Source: Streptococcus sobrinus DSM 20742 = ATCC 33478
GTDB taxonomy: Bacteria > Bacillota > Bacilli > Lactobacillales > Streptococcaceae
Direction: 5' to 3'
Length of the DNA stretch: 64,000 nucleotides
Assembly: GCF_000686605.1 (NCBI RefSeq)
Contig: NZ_JMLC01000002.1
Coordinates: 109,638 to 173,637 of the forward strand
In this document: positions 29,007 through 38,557 of the stretch, in pieces
How positions within the stretch are numbered: position 1 is the first letter of the stretch
How the letters are laid out: each line of letters opens with the position of its first letter
The notes under the pieces: generated by a model
What the model saw: the letters and a program-made list of their open reading frames with translations, nothing else
Database searches by the model: none
Told to the model about the DNA's origin: nothing
Position numbers and translations under genes: made by a program

Positions 29007-30062
29007 TTAATAGTTATCATCAGAATCATCTGATTCATCCATATGTTCCTTGAACTCAGATTTTTTGTCCTTCAAATCATCTTGGACAGAACTTGCTTTA
29101 TCATTGGAGAGGCGCTTGTAGTGGGCGGTATAAACAACTTTTCCGGTACTGACCTTGGTCCTCTGAACCGTCATTTTATCCCCATCAACTGTATAAGTCA
29201 ATTTGTATTTAGGTTTCTTGCCCATTAATTTGGCATAGTCATTTGCTTCCTCTTTGGCCTGGTCTTCGGCATCGGATTTATTATAGCCAAGTTTGTTTTT
29301 GTAGACCTCTTCTAATTTTTCTTGGTAGTCGGATTTGGAAAGAGATGGTTTGAACTGCCTATTCCATTGGTCGACCTTGTCAAAAGAGCCCAGATAACTT
29401 TCGGCAGTTACTGCAGAGTAATCTTCTGAACGCAAATAATCTCTAGAAGAATCGTCGAAGTAATTGTAGATATAGTCCGTAGCCGTATAGTAGGCGAAAT
29501 ATTGAACTGACTTATCCTTGTCAACCTTCAGGTAGGAATGAAAATCTTTCGGCGCATCGTCATCCTTGGAAGACGACCAACGCTCTTTATCCTCGTTATA
29601 GACCTTATAGTCGGTCTGTTGCCAAGTTCCTTCTATATTAGCTGATGTGTAGCGCCAAGTCGAATAGCCACCGCCAATTAGCAAGATAGTACCTAGAAGG
29701 GCAACAAGTGAAATCAAAATCCATTTCCATTTTTTATTGGCTTTCTTAATCGGAACAATTTGGTCATGGCTATAATACTGGCTAGCCTGAATTGACTCCG
29801 AGGTTCCAACTGTTTCGTTCTCCTGTTTGACTTGAATGTTCTGACTTGGTTCAGAGGCCGTTGGGACATTCACTTCTTGATTAAGCTGGGCTGACTCTGG
29901 TGTCTCGGGAGTAACTGGGTTCTGGTCGGTTTGGGCCTGTGGGGCATTTCCGACATCTTCCGCCTGAAATTCTCCACTTGCGAAAGCCAGTTTGACTTCT
30001 TCAGGACGAGCTTCACGTCCATTTACTAATTGGAAATATTCTAACCATTCTTTTTTCGTCAT
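29007..30062 (-). CDS. Membrane protein with N-terminal TKxEWxEYF domain and extracytoplasmic tail (paralogue 1)
   Basis: 351 aa. Cytoplasmic N-terminus starts with MTKKEWLEYFQLVNGREARP, followed by a Gln/Glu/Pro-rich linker, one membrane segment at about residues 113-135, and an outside domain beginning SANIEGTWQQTDY. The IEGTW start and alternating strand pattern resemble lipocalin-like domains. A charged tail ends the protein. It is paralogous to the next gene at 30184-31413 in all parts. Function unknown; an envelope-stress or sensing role is only a guess. Confidence 0.7.
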   Translation of the reverse strand: MTKKEWLEYFQLVNGREARPEEVKLAFASGEFQAEDVGNAPQAQTDQNPVTPETPESAQLNQEVNVPTASEPSQNIQVKQENETVGTSESIQASQYYSHDQIVPIKKANKKWKWILISLVALLGTILLIGGGYSTWRYTSANIEGTWQQTDYKVYNEDKERWSSSKDDDAPKDFHSYLKVDKDKSVQYFAYYTATDYIYNYFDDSSRDYLRSEDYSAVTAESYLGSFDKVDQWNRQFKPSLSKSDYQEKLEEVYKNKLGYNKSDAEDQAKEEANDYAKLMGKKPKYKLTYTVDGDKMTVQRTKVSTGKVVYTAHYKRLSNDKASSVQDDLKDKKSEFKEHMDESDDSDDNY

Positions 30063-30183
30063 GTTTTACCTCTATTCTTTATTTGTAACTCTCTTAATCA
30101 TTTAATTTATTTTGACAATTGGATAACTTTCTTAAAAGCTGATTGCCACTAGGGGCACTGGTAATGCCTTTCCTAAATGAGCA

Positions 30184-31413
30184 TTAGTTGATAGCGTTGT
30201 TCTCTTCGAATTGTTCCTTTTCTTGGGAATAGGTTTCCTTAGCGTCTTGTGTTTGGGAATCGTTTAATTTTTCATAGGTGAGCTGAGAGATCATTTTACC
30301 AGTCTTATTGCGAATGGTGAGAATCAGCTTATCCCCCTTAACCTGATAGGCCATAGTACTATGTTTATCATTGCCTCTGCCAATATAGTTAGCGTATGTA
30401 TCAACCATATCATCGATAATCTCGTCATCGTCGCTTCCCAGATAGTCCTTAAATTTTCTATCAAAGAGGGATGATAACTTTTTGCGATATTGACTTCGGC
30501 TGTAAGCTGGAACAATGGCACGATTCCACTGACTCACCTTGTAACTTCCAGCCATATAATCTTCTAGAGAAATGATTGGGACCTTTTCATAACCATAATC
30601 ATCGTCATCATAATCGTAATCGTCACTGTCTTCATAATCCTCGTCAGAATTGTAGTCATCATCGCTGGTACTAGGATTTCTTGTAGTGGTATTGCGATAA
30701 CTTTCAACATCGTAATCATCCTTCTTATCGTTAAAATAATCATCGCTCTCCCAAGAATCAGAATCATTATCATCTGAATCGTAGTCACCCAAATCATAGC
30801 CATCATCATCGTCATCGCTAATAAAGGAATAGCCGAAGAATTGAACCGTCTTATCCTGGTGGACAGTTAGATAATATTCACCACCGTCCTGATTATCGTC
30901 TGAGTCAAATTCCTTAGCATCGTCCTCCTCGTCAAAATAGGTCCACTTGTCTTTATCTGCGTCATAGTACTTTGCCTTGACTCGATGCCAAGTCCCTTCA
31001 ATGTTGCCAGTCTGGTAGTGCCAGGCAGCATAACCGCCGAAACCCAGAAAGCAAAGTAAGACAAAACCAGAGATCGCTAGGGTAATAATTTGCCAAAGCT
31101 TGAGTTTCAACTTTCGGCTGGATTTCTTAGTTAAATAAGGGCCAGGTGCCATCTGCTGAGCAAGAGGGTTGGGGTAAGTTTGTCTGGGGTAGGACCAAGA
31201 CTGACTAAGACCACTGCCCCTATTGGAAAAGGGGACTTGCTGATAATCCAGATTCGTTCTGACTTCTCTTTCTCTCTGAGGCCGGGAGTCTACCGGGACA
31301 TCCCTAGCCTCACCTTTAATCTCCCCGACTTCTCTGGCATGATTAATTTCGAGTCGGCTAGGCCATCGATCGTTAACAAGTTCAAAGTATTCAATCCACT
31401 CTTCTTTTGTCAT
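30184..31413 (-). CDS. Membrane protein, paralogue 2, with Asp-rich expansion
   Basis: 409 aa from the ATG at 31413, which has AAGGAAGG six bases upstream. Same plan as its neighbour: MTKEEWIEYFELVNDRWPS, linker, membrane segment near residues 105-125, then GNIEGTWHRVKAKYYD. Between two conserved strands it carries an insertion of about 80 residues made mostly of Asp, Ser and Tyr, absent in paralogue 1. This stretch would be strongly acidic outside the cell and might bind calcium or repel anions (inference). Tandem duplication is likely. Confidence 0.7.
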   Translation of the reverse strand: MTKEEWIEYFELVNDRWPSRLEINHAREVGEIKGEARDVPVDSRPQREREVRTNLDYQQVPFSNRGSGLSQSWSYPRQTYPNPLAQQMAPGPYLTKKSSRKLKLKLWQIITLAISGFVLLCFLGFGGYAAWHYQTGNIEGTWHRVKAKYYDADKDKWTYFDEEDDAKEFDSDDNQDGGEYYLTVHQDKTVQFFGYSFISDDDDDGYDLGDYDSDDNDSDSWESDDYFNDKKDDYDVESYRNTTTRNPSTSDDDYNSDEDYEDSDDYDYDDDDYGYEKVPIISLEDYMAGSYKVSQWNRAIVPAYSRSQYRKKLSSLFDRKFKDYLGSDDDEIIDDMVDTYANYIGRGNDKHSTMAYQVKGDKLILTIRNKTGKMISQLTYEKLNDSQTQDAKETYSQEKEQFEENNAIN

Positions 31414-31471
31414 AATAAACCTTCCTTTATTCACTTAAATAATCCTTAAATATTATAGCACAAAAGATATT

Positions 31472-31504
31472 AGAAAAGCCAGAACCTTTTGTTCTGACTT
31501 TTCT
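31472..31504 (-). terminator. Terminator downstream of relPRS
   Basis: Stem AGAAAAGCCAGAAC / GTTCTGACTTTTCT with one mismatch and a T-rich end on the minus strand. It lies 230 bp after the histidine kinase gene; the gap 31505-31734 shows no gene. Confidence 0.65.
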
Positions 31505-31734
31505 ACTTTTTAGTGAGTGTGTTCTGAGTCGTAATGACCCCTTTCAAAATCACCTCTGTTTAATTTGAGTCGCCTCAATTCTTAGACGACTCCCCAGATT
31601 GTTTTTTATGTTCTTTTCAAACTTGATATGGACTTCTTTGTGTTTCTTCTTGAAGCCTGTGATTCAGGCTCCTGATTGTTCCAAAGTTTTATCTATTTAA
31701 TCGCAGCTGAAATTTCTTAAGCTTCTGGTGCTTT

Positions 31735-32976
31735 TTAAAGTTTTGGAAAGACTACGGTGAAGGTGATGGTATCTTCCTTATAGCTGGCAAAGATACGTCC
31801 ACGAAAGAGTTTGACCACACTTTGGGCCATGGAAAGGCCAATACCGAATCCTGATTTTTTCTTATTATTGTGGGATTTCTCTTCCCGATAGAAGCGCTCG
31901 AAAAATTTACTATAATCCGTGTCTTTACCTTCTTTATAAGTGTTGGAAACCTGCAAGCGAGCTCGCTTGCGTGTACGACCGACTTGACTGAGGCGGACAC
32001 TGACCTGACCATCGGGGTCACAATATTTATTAGCATTATCCACTAAGATGGTGACCAGCTCGAAAAGGGATTTCTCCTCAGCCTCTATATGGATATCCGG
32101 ATCGATGTCCATGAAAAATTTCTTGCCATCACGAACAACTGGCCCCTTAAAGTCTTCCGCAGCATCCTGTGTTATGGCCGACAAATCGACATCAGACAGG
32201 GCAACTTCTGGCTGCTCTTCTAAACGAGCCAGGGCAACCATAGAGTTAATCAAATTGGTCAAACGGGTAACCTGATCCTTGGTCGAGATAGACCACTCGT
32301 TTTCGCCAGTCATCAACTCCTGCAATTCAGTATTAGCTTGGATAATCGCTAGCGGGGTTTTCAATTCATGCCCGGCATTAGTAACAAAGCGTCGCTGTTT
32401 CTCCATGTTTCTGATGAAAGGGCGAATAATTTTCCCAGAGAAAATCGTAAAAATGACCAGAAAGAGAACAAAGCTGGCTGCCGACAGGATATAGGTCAGC
32501 TGTCTGAGATTATTGGAATTCTGATAGAATTGACCGCTATCTAGGATAACAATTAGATTATCGCCATTCTTTTGGCTAGTCTCCTTGTAAGAAAAGGTTA
32601 AGCCGTTAACCACGACTCGACCGTGGTCATATTTCTGTTTGAGGACTTCTTTTAAAACCTTGTCAACATCTTCGTCGCGAATAGAGCGAATATTATCTGT
32701 CGATGCTGATACTAGGTGGTCATTCTTATCTACAACCAGGCTGAAATACCGGTACTGATAAAGAGCCTCTGGTGAATTTATTCCCAACTGATTTGAGGTC
32801 TGATTATCGATGTCCAACTGGCCGTGATTGTCTGATAAAATCTGCAGGACACTATCAATTTGCTTGTTGGTATTAATATAAAAAACCGAACTGAGCACAC
32901 TAGCATACATAAAGAGGGCGATAGCCAGGGCTCCAGCAGCAATCAAAATAATACGCGTGCGCAGATGCTTAAACAT
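31735..32976 (-). CDS. relS: Sensor histidine kinase RelS
   Basis: 413-aa membrane kinase with two transmembrane segments (about residues 10-30 and 160-180) flanking an outside sensor domain. H-box NAGHELKTPLAI carries the phosphorylated His, followed by the N box (DNANKYC) and G2 box GFGIGLSMAQ. Start at the ATG at 32976, inside the end of the regulator gene. Order and sequence match relPRS of S. mutans, where the system links alarmone synthesis to oxidative stress and competence. Confidence 0.88.
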   Translation of the reverse strand: MFKHLRTRIILIAAGALAIALFMYASVLSSVFYINTNKQIDSVLQILSDNHGQLDIDNQTSNQLGINSPEALYQYRYFSLVVDKNDHLVSASTDNIRSIRDEDVDKVLKEVLKQKYDHGRVVVNGLTFSYKETSQKNGDNLIVILDSGQFYQNSNNLRQLTYILSAASFVLFLVIFTIFSGKIIRPFIRNMEKQRRFVTNAGHELKTPLAIIQANTELQELMTGENEWSISTKDQVTRLTNLINSMVALARLEEQPEVALSDVDLSAITQDAAEDFKGPVVRDGKKFFMDIDPDIHIEAEEKSLFELVTILVDNANKYCDPDGQVSVRLSQVGRTRKRARLQVSNTYKEGKDTDYSKFFERFYREEKSHNNKKKSGFGIGLSMAQSVVKLFRGRIFASYKEDTITFTVVFPKL

Positions 32977-33667
32977 GATGGCCACCCACTTCAATTAATT
33001 GAAAATCCCCTTCCTTCTCACCAATAATCTCAATATCAGCCTTAATGGACTGGAGTTTTTGGCGCAGGTAGGAGACATAGACATAAACGTAATCTTCACT
33101 GACCCCTTCTTCATTATCCTTACCCCAGACTTGTTGAAAAATCTCTTGAGTTGAGAGTTTCTTGGCAGAGTTGAGCATGAAGAACTCCATTAGTTTGCTT
33201 TCTTTTCCGGCCAAACGGATGGTGTTATTGGCTGTCATTTCCTGCTCAGAAACATTTAATTTAACAGACCCACATTCCAAAATTCTAGCGGTGAAACTAT
33301 CATCCAATCGTCGCTCCATAGAGCGCAGACGAGCCAGTAACTCTTTTAAAGAAATTGGCTTGGTCAGATATTCATCTGCTCCTGCATCAAGCCCTGTCAC
33401 ACGGTCATTGATTTCAGACATGGCCGTCAACATGATGATATGGGTTCGGTCACCAGAGTCACGAATTTCACTCAGAGCTTCCAGACCTGTTTTGACAGGC
33501 ATCATAATGTCTAAAATCATGACATCGTAGGCATTTTCACGCGCTAAATCAACAGCCTCCTGACCGTTGAGGGCGTGATCAACTTGATAACCTTGATGTT
33601 CTAAGGCTGCTCGATAAACACGTCCTAATTGCTCTTCATCTTCAGCTAATAAAATCCGCATACTCAT
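32969..33667 (-). CDS. relR: OmpR-family response regulator RelR
   Basis: 232 aa. Receiver domain with the acidic pair in LLAEDEEQ, phosphoacceptor Asp in VMILDIMMP and Lys in YLTKPISL; the winged-helix DNA-binding domain is in the C-terminal half (SYLRQKLQ). Its stop overlaps relS and its start lies one base from relP, so the three genes form one translationally coupled unit. Confidence 0.9.
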   Translation of the reverse strand: MSMRILLAEDEEQLGRVYRAALEHQGYQVDHALNGQEAVDLARENAYDVMILDIMMPVKTGLEALSEIRDSGDRTHIIMLTAMSEINDRVTGLDAGADEYLTKPISLKELLARLRSMERRLDDSFTARILECGSVKLNVSEQEMTANNTIRLAGKESKLMEFFMLNSAKKLSTQEIFQQVWGKDNEEGVSEDYVYVYVSYLRQKLQSIKADIEIIGEKEGDFQLIEVGGHHV

Positions 33668-34285
33668 CTAATCACCACCTTCCATAATCAAATTCCGAAT
33701 AGTTTGCATATTCAGGTCGCAGGAAGCCAATTCATCGGCACAGCGCTTGAGCTCTCGGGTAATTAATTCAGGATTTTTAATATCGTGCTTGTACTTCATC
33801 TGATGCTCCAAGCTGGCCCAAGAATCCTGGGCAATAGTTCGCAATTGCACCTCCGCGAAGTAGTTACCTCGGGCATTTCCATCGACATCTGGAAAATCTG
33901 TCGTTAACTCCAGAATTAGGTGATAGGACCGATAACCATTGGGTTTGGCTCGAGCAATGTAATCCTTCTCGGTTACTACTCTGACACCAGGCAAATTCTT
34001 TAGAACATTGACAGTTTTATAGATATCATCAACAAAGCCACAGACAACTCGAATACCAATGCTGTCACGGATGCCTTTCAGAGCTGAGTAGGGTGTTGCG
34101 GGCAAACCCTTACGCTGACATTTTTCAATCATGCTCTCCGTCTTTTTAACCCGAGCTAGCAGGTGTTCATAGAGTTTGAAGCCGGTCTCTTCCTTTTGTT
34201 TTTTATTAGCGACCTTGATTCCATCGGTCAAGGTCTCCATGATTTGCGGGAGATAGGCTTGGTACTCTCCATATATACTTGACAT
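33668..34285 (-). CDS. relP: Small alarmone synthetase RelP
   Basis: Single-domain (p)ppGpp synthetase of 205 aa. Conserved synthetase motifs: RDSIGIRVVCGFVDDIY, the ARAKPNGYRSYHLILE G-loop Tyr region, and the EVQLRTIAQDSWASLEHQ block with the catalytic Glu. No hydrolase, TGS or ACT domain, so it makes but does not degrade the alarmone. Position with relRS marks it as RelP rather than RelQ, which lies with nadK/ppnK in streptococci. An extended -10 TGCTATAAT at 34393-34400 probably drives the operon. Confidence 0.92.
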   Translation of the reverse strand: MSSIYGEYQAYLPQIMETLTDGIKVANKKQKEETGFKLYEHLLARVKKTESMIEKCQRKGLPATPYSALKGIRDSIGIRVVCGFVDDIYKTVNVLKNLPGVRVVTEKDYIARAKPNGYRSYHLILELTTDFPDVDGNARGNYFAEVQLRTIAQDSWASLEHQMKYKHDIKNPELITRELKRCADELASCDLNMQTIRNLIMEGGD

Positions 34286-34392
34286 CTAATTCTCCCCTTC
34301 CCTACTACCTTGTCGACCATTTTATTGACTTGCCCATCAATTCCTGCTTCAACAAGGCTTATCGCTTTAATAATAAAGATTAGAATGGGTCT

Positions 34393-34441
34393 ATTATAGC
34401 ATAAAAGGATTTTAAAAACCTATCGAAAGACAATAGGTTTA
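34393..34441 (-). promoter_or_regulatory. GFA-gene terminator and relPRS promoter
   Basis: Directly after the GFA stop the minus strand forms AAACCTAT / ATAGGTTT with a short T stretch; about 15 bp further comes TGCTATAAT, an extended -10 with only a weak -35, located about 107 bp before relP. Confidence 0.5.
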
Positions 34442-34843
34442 AGGTTTTGTCTGGCTATAAAAATCGCCATCTTGATAATCTAACCAAGGTTTACTGGACT
34501 CTGTCCAGATATGTGATTTAAACCAGTTGCTGTAATCTTCATCCAGCTCATCAACCGTTCCCAACTTGATAGTCAGGACATCTGCTTGGTCATTCTTGGT
34601 GTGATAGAGCGGACTGCCACACTTAGAACAGAAAGCCCGGTTTTTACCTGGCGAGGACTGATAGAAACTCAGACTTTCTTCACCTCTAATCAGACTGAAA
34701 TAAGCCTTCTCAACAATGATATTGCTGGAAAAGGCAGTTCCTGCATCCTTGCGACAGAAATTACAGTGACAATAAGTCACTCCAGAGTGGACAGACTTAG
34801 CTTCATAGGCAACTGCTCCGCATAAACATGAACCCTTAAGCAT
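34439..34843 (-). CDS. GFA-family zinc-binding protein (DUF636)
   Basis: 134-aa protein of the family named after glutathione-dependent formaldehyde-activating enzyme. Zinc sites are visible: GSCLCGAV, CHCNFC and FCSKCGSPL. The real substrate is unknown in streptococci, and the name is historical. Located between relPRS and the repeat region. Confidence 0.88.
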   Translation of the reverse strand: MLKGSCLCGAVAYEAKSVHSGVTYCHCNFCRKDAGTAFSSNIIVEKAYFSLIRGEESLSFYQSSPGKNRAFCSKCGSPLYHTKNDQADVLTIKLGTVDELDEDYSNWFKSHIWTESSKPWLDYQDGDFYSQTKP

Positions 34844-34919
34844 AAAAAACTCCTTTCGATAAGTTAAGGGAATAGGCCATTAAAATGCCTCTCTTCCCTA
34901 CGAGGCTGGAACCAACGGC

Positions 34920-35152
34920 CCTGACCTCGTTACTTTTGTCAACATCAAACAGTTTGACGCAGTGGTTGATTGGAGGTACTTGTCCCCTTCGGGACAGGTC
35001 CAACAGTCTGGGAGACTGTTGGAGAAAAACAAGTCAACTGTGCGGGGGTGGGAAAGAAATAGTCTGGGGATAGACTATTTCTTCCCGAACCTTAAAATTG
35101 GAGAGTGAGGCAAATCAATTTCCTTGAAATCACGATTTTTGTCCCACTCCCT
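34920..35152 (+). repeat. Dispersed intergenic repeat, family A copy 2
   Basis: Plus-oriented copy: TTTGACGCAGTGGTTGATTG, GTCCCCTTCGGGAC hairpin, CAACAGTCTGGGAGACTGTTG hairpin, GTGCGGGGGTGGGA, then two more hairpins ending TCCCACTCCC. Fills most of the 430-bp gap between the GFA gene and the transporter operon; no gene seen. Confidence 0.75.
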
Positions 35153-35272
35153 AAACTTCTCACTAAGTTGAATAAGCGACCATTATCGGGTCACTTATCG
35201 GACCGTTGCAAACGTAAAAAAAGAAATGGACAAGAAAACTCTCTTTTAATGACAATCCAAGTCCGGTCCACC

Positions 35273-35902
35273 TCAACTCCTACTCATTTCTGGTTTGCAG
35301 ATTTCTTCAATCAAGTAGAGGAAGAGATTGACCCAGAGGGTGATGGCGATGGAGAGGATTATTCCCCAGACTAGTTTTGGAATACTATTGGTCCTGAGGC
35401 CATCAAAAAGGATGGTTCCCAAGCCTCCTGCCTGAATGGTGGCCCCGATAGTGGCAATCATGATAATGGAGGTGGCTGCCAAACGAATACCCGACATGAT
35501 GGCTGGAACAGCCAGGGGCAGGCGAATCTTCCTGAGGATTTGCCCCTTGGTCATGCCCATTCCTTGAGCTGCTTCGATTAGGCTCGGGTCAACTTCCAAG
35601 AGACCTGCTAGGAAGGACCTGACCAGAATATATTGGGCATAGGCCGCCAAGGCAACAATGGCTGTTGTCTTACCCAAACCCGTTACCGGAATCAGCAAGG
35701 CAAAGAGAGCAAAGCTGGGAACGGCATAAAAGAGGGATAGAATATAAACCGAAACCTCTCTCAACTTGGGCAAAAAATAGAGCAGGCCAGTCAGAATAAA
35801 GGCAAAAACCAGAGCGAAAAAGAGGGCACTAACAGTCAGCTGAACATGCTCGAGGCTGGCCTGAACCAATTTGTCAGCATCTGCTTTAAAGTAGGCAATC
35901 AT
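35273..35902 (-). CDS. Osmoprotectant-type ABC transporter permease (second)
   Basis: 209-aa membrane subunit of a quaternary-amine (OpuC/YehW-like) importer, with the EAA loop EAAQGMGMTKGQILRKIRLPLA contacting the ATPase. About five membrane segments. Last gene of the four-gene operon, two bases after the ATPase stop. Substrate could be glycine betaine, choline, carnitine or another trimethylammonium compound. Confidence 0.85.
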   Translation of the reverse strand: MIAYFKADADKLVQASLEHVQLTVSALFFALVFAFILTGLLYFLPKLREVSVYILSLFYAVPSFALFALLIPVTGLGKTTAIVALAAYAQYILVRSFLAGLLEVDPSLIEAAQGMGMTKGQILRKIRLPLAVPAIMSGIRLAATSIIMIATIGATIQAGGLGTILFDGLRTNSIPKLVWGIILSIAITLWVNLFLYLIEEICKPEMSRS

Positions 35903-35904
35903 GC

Positions 35905-36654
35905 TTACCTCCCTCCGCCCAATTCTTGAGCTCTAGCAGTTGTGATTAGTTTTTCCACTAGGGGATGGGCAGGCTTGTCCAGAATGGATTGGGGCTGGTC
36001 AAACTGCAAGATTTTTCCCTGGTCCATAATCATCACCCGTGAGCCCAGTTTGAAGGCTTCATTGATGTCATGGGTAATAAAGACAAAGGTTTTGGTTGAC
36101 AGGTCTCGGTGAATATCTAACAGACCTTCTTGCAGGTCGTTTCTGGTCAAGAGGTCAATAGCCCCAAAGGGCTCGTCAAAGAGGAGAACCTGAGGGTCTG
36201 CGGCCAGAGCCCTAGCAACACCAATCCGCTGTTGCTGACCACCTGACAACTGGGCCGGATAACGCTGGGCGAAATCCTGAGCGGGAAGCTGCACCAATTC
36301 TAAGAGTTCGTCTACTCGGCGGTTGATTTTTTCCTTGTCCCACTTGAGGAGCTTGGGTACGGTGGCAATGTTGTCTTTGATCGTCAGATGGGGGAAAAGA
36401 CCAATTTCTTGCACCACATAGCCGATGTGACGGCGGTGCTCAATGGGGTCCAAATTAGCCAAATCCTTGCCTTCAAAGAAGATTTTTCCCTTGCTGGGCT
36501 CAATCAGGCGATTTATCATCTTTAGGGTGGTGGTCTTACCCGAACCTGAGGTTCCTAAAATGGTAATGAACTCTCCCTTATCTATTTTAAAAGAAATGTC
36601 ATCTACTGCTGGCTTCTGGCCGTAGATTTTACTAACATGGTCGAATTGAATCAT
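35905..36654 (-). CDS. Osmoprotectant-type ABC transporter ATPase
   Basis: 249 aa. Walker A GTSGSGKTT, Q-loop, signature LSGGQQQRIGVARALA, Walker B VLLFDEPFGAID and switch His in FVFITHDINEA. It lacks the C-terminal CBS pair that confers ionic-strength sensing on OpuA/OpuC ATPases (about 370-400 aa), so osmotic gating by that means is not expected. Lies between the binding protein and the second permease. Confidence 0.88.
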   Translation of the reverse strand: MIQFDHVSKIYGQKPAVDDISFKIDKGEFITILGTSGSGKTTTLKMINRLIEPSKGKIFFEGKDLANLDPIEHRRHIGYVVQEIGLFPHLTIKDNIATVPKLLKWDKEKINRRVDELLELVQLPAQDFAQRYPAQLSGGQQQRIGVARALAADPQVLLFDEPFGAIDLLTRNDLQEGLLDIHRDLSTKTFVFITHDINEAFKLGSRVMIMDQGKILQFDQPQSILDKPAHPLVEKLITTARAQELGGGR

Positions 36655-36660
36655 GGTTTC

Positions 36661-37575
36661 TCACTTTTTAATGCTTTGATAATAGTCTTTGGCAACCTTC
36701 TGGTAATCTTCCTTCTGGACATCAACCTTGGCGTTAAGCTGGGTAACCTTTTTAGTGGTTAAAGTGGCGGTCACCTGGTTGAGAATGGGTCCAACTTCGG
36801 GATATTTCTCTAGAATTTGGTCCCGAACAACCGGAGCCAGATTGTAGGGTGGCCAGAAGGATTTGTCATCCTTGAGCAGGGTAAACTTATCCGTCTGGGC
36901 TAACTGCCCTTCTGTCGTATAGGCTGGGGTAACATCAGCATCACCATTCTCAAGAACCCGATATTTGAGGGTGTTGTCATAAACTTGACTGGATTTCCAA
37001 TCAAATTTGCCATAGGCCTTTTCTAGACCGGCTAGACCATCCTGCCTTTGGTCAAATTCACCCTGGGAGGCAAATCTAAGGTTCTTGGCTTCCTTTTGCA
37101 AATCAGAAATGGTGGTAATGCCATACTTTTTGGCAACCGAGGTCCGAATAACCAAGCCCTGGCCATCATTGGCCTGGGCATAATCCAACCAGGTCAGCTT
37201 GAATTTCTTTTGATAGTCAGTCTTGACTGTCTGATAGACCTTTTTAGGGTTGGTTTCCATGGGTTTCCCTAGAATGGACAGGAGACCAGTCCCTGTGTAC
37301 TCGGGGTAGAGGTCGATTTCGTCATGAACTAGGCTGTTGTGGATGAGAGAGCTTGAAATATTGGCTTTCCGCTCCACCTTGTAACCTTTGTCTTCCAGGG
37401 CCAAGGCATAGACTTCTGCTACAACCGAGCTTTCAGTAAAGTCCTTGGAGCCCACTCGGATGGTTCCCTTGCCCTGATTGGGGTCAACCATCTTTTGGCC
37501 ATAGAAATAGAGACCGCCTGAAACGAGCAAGACCAGAGCCAAAATAAGGGATAAAAAGATTTTTCTAGGTCGCAT
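36661..37575 (-). CDS. Osmoprotectant-type substrate-binding protein
   Basis: 304-aa OpuCC/ProX-like binding protein with an uncleaved-looking N-terminal hydrophobic segment (residues 5-26) and no lipobox Cys. The mature part starts GTIRVGSKDFTESSVVAEVY, the family signature, and continues HDEIDLYPEYTGTG. Overlaps the upstream permease gene by 11 bp. Confidence 0.88.
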   Translation of the reverse strand: MRPRKIFLSLILALVLLVSGGLYFYGQKMVDPNQGKGTIRVGSKDFTESSVVAEVYALALEDKGYKVERKANISSSLIHNSLVHDEIDLYPEYTGTGLLSILGKPMETNPKKVYQTVKTDYQKKFKLTWLDYAQANDGQGLVIRTSVAKKYGITTISDLQKEAKNLRFASQGEFDQRQDGLAGLEKAYGKFDWKSSQVYDNTLKYRVLENGDADVTPAYTTEGQLAQTDKFTLLKDDKSFWPPYNLAPVVRDQILEKYPEVGPILNQVTATLTTKKVTQLNAKVDVQKEDYQKVAKDYYQSIKK

Positions 37576-38200
37576 AACGTTTACTCCATCTAATGATTAA
37601 ATCCAGAGTTAACATGCTGATGAGGGATAAGAGGGCAACGCTGGCTCCTCCGACTACCAGCAGATCATAACGATAAAGACCCAGACCAGTGAAAATGAGA
37701 CTACCCAAGCCGCCGGCTCCGATATAGGTCGCCAAGGTGGCACTGGCAATGATTTCGACCAGAGCTAATTTGACCCCAGTTAAAATATAGGGCAGAGCTA
37801 GTGGCAGAGAGACCTTGAAGGTCAACTGTCTCGAGGTCATTCCCATGGCATGGGCAGTTTCGACCAGACTAGCCGGCACCTGATTGAGCCCCACAACCGT
37901 ATTGATTAAAATCGGTGCCAAGCCTAGAAAAACTAGGGCGACTAGGGCAGGAAAATGCCCAACGCCTAGAAAGGGAATCAGAATAAAAAGCACACCAAGA
38001 CTGGGTAAGACCCGCAATCCTTGCGAAAAGGAAGTTATCAGCTTTTGCAATCGAGGATGTTGGTAGGCAAAGTAAGCCAAGACCAGACCTAGAAAGACAG
38101 AAATGAGCAGAGCTTCCAAACTAATAGTGATATGTTGCCAGACCGCCTGCCAGTAACTAGGGGCACTGGTCTGGAAATAATGTAGAATTTGATTAAGCAA
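37565..38200 (-). CDS. Osmoprotectant-type ABC transporter permease (first)
   Basis: 211-aa permease with the EAA-type loop ETAHAMGMTSRQLTFKVSLPLA and about five membrane segments; homologous to the last gene of the operon. First gene of permease-binding protein-ATPase-permease. The 300-bp leader 38201-38508 holds no gene but has a hairpin ACTAGC / GCTAGT near 38344-38366. Confidence 0.85.
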   Translation of the reverse strand: MLNQILHYFQTSAPSYWQAVWQHITISLEALLISVFLGLVLAYFAYQHPRLQKLITSFSQGLRVLPSLGVLFILIPFLGVGHFPALVALVFLGLAPILINTVVGLNQVPASLVETAHAMGMTSRQLTFKVSLPLALPYILTGVKLALVEIIASATLATYIGAGGLGSLIFTGLGLYRYDLLVVGGASVALLSLISMLTLDLIIRWSKRYAT

Positions 38201-38508
38201 ACAGTCCCTCCCAATTCAACTAGCATCAAGGATAGCTTGAGGACTATAGAATTTCCTGTCCGACTTCTCTGCTGGCCTTTTCCCGCAGGAAGATAGACAC
38301 TGAACTTTGAACTTAGAATACGTCCTTCCAAGCCCTAGCCCATCACTAGCTTTTTTATTCAGCTAGTAATTTCTAAACAAAGACCGTCTCAAGCCTCCTC
38401 TAGTTTGACTGCACTTATTGAATTTCCCCTAGAATACCATAAATCCCTGATATGGTTAAGGATTTAACACAGAATGAGCGAAAAAGAGTATTTTAATTTT
38501 TATTGAAT

Positions 38509-38540
38509 TAAAAAGTCCCAAGTCCTTCTAGACTTAGGAT
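38509..38540 (-). terminator. rcrRPQ terminator
   Basis: Minus-strand stem CCTAAGTC / GACTTGGG (one G-T pair), six-base loop, then ACTTTTT. Lies just after the rcrQ stop. Confidence 0.75.
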
Positions 38541-38557
38541 TTTTACCTATGAGCTCA

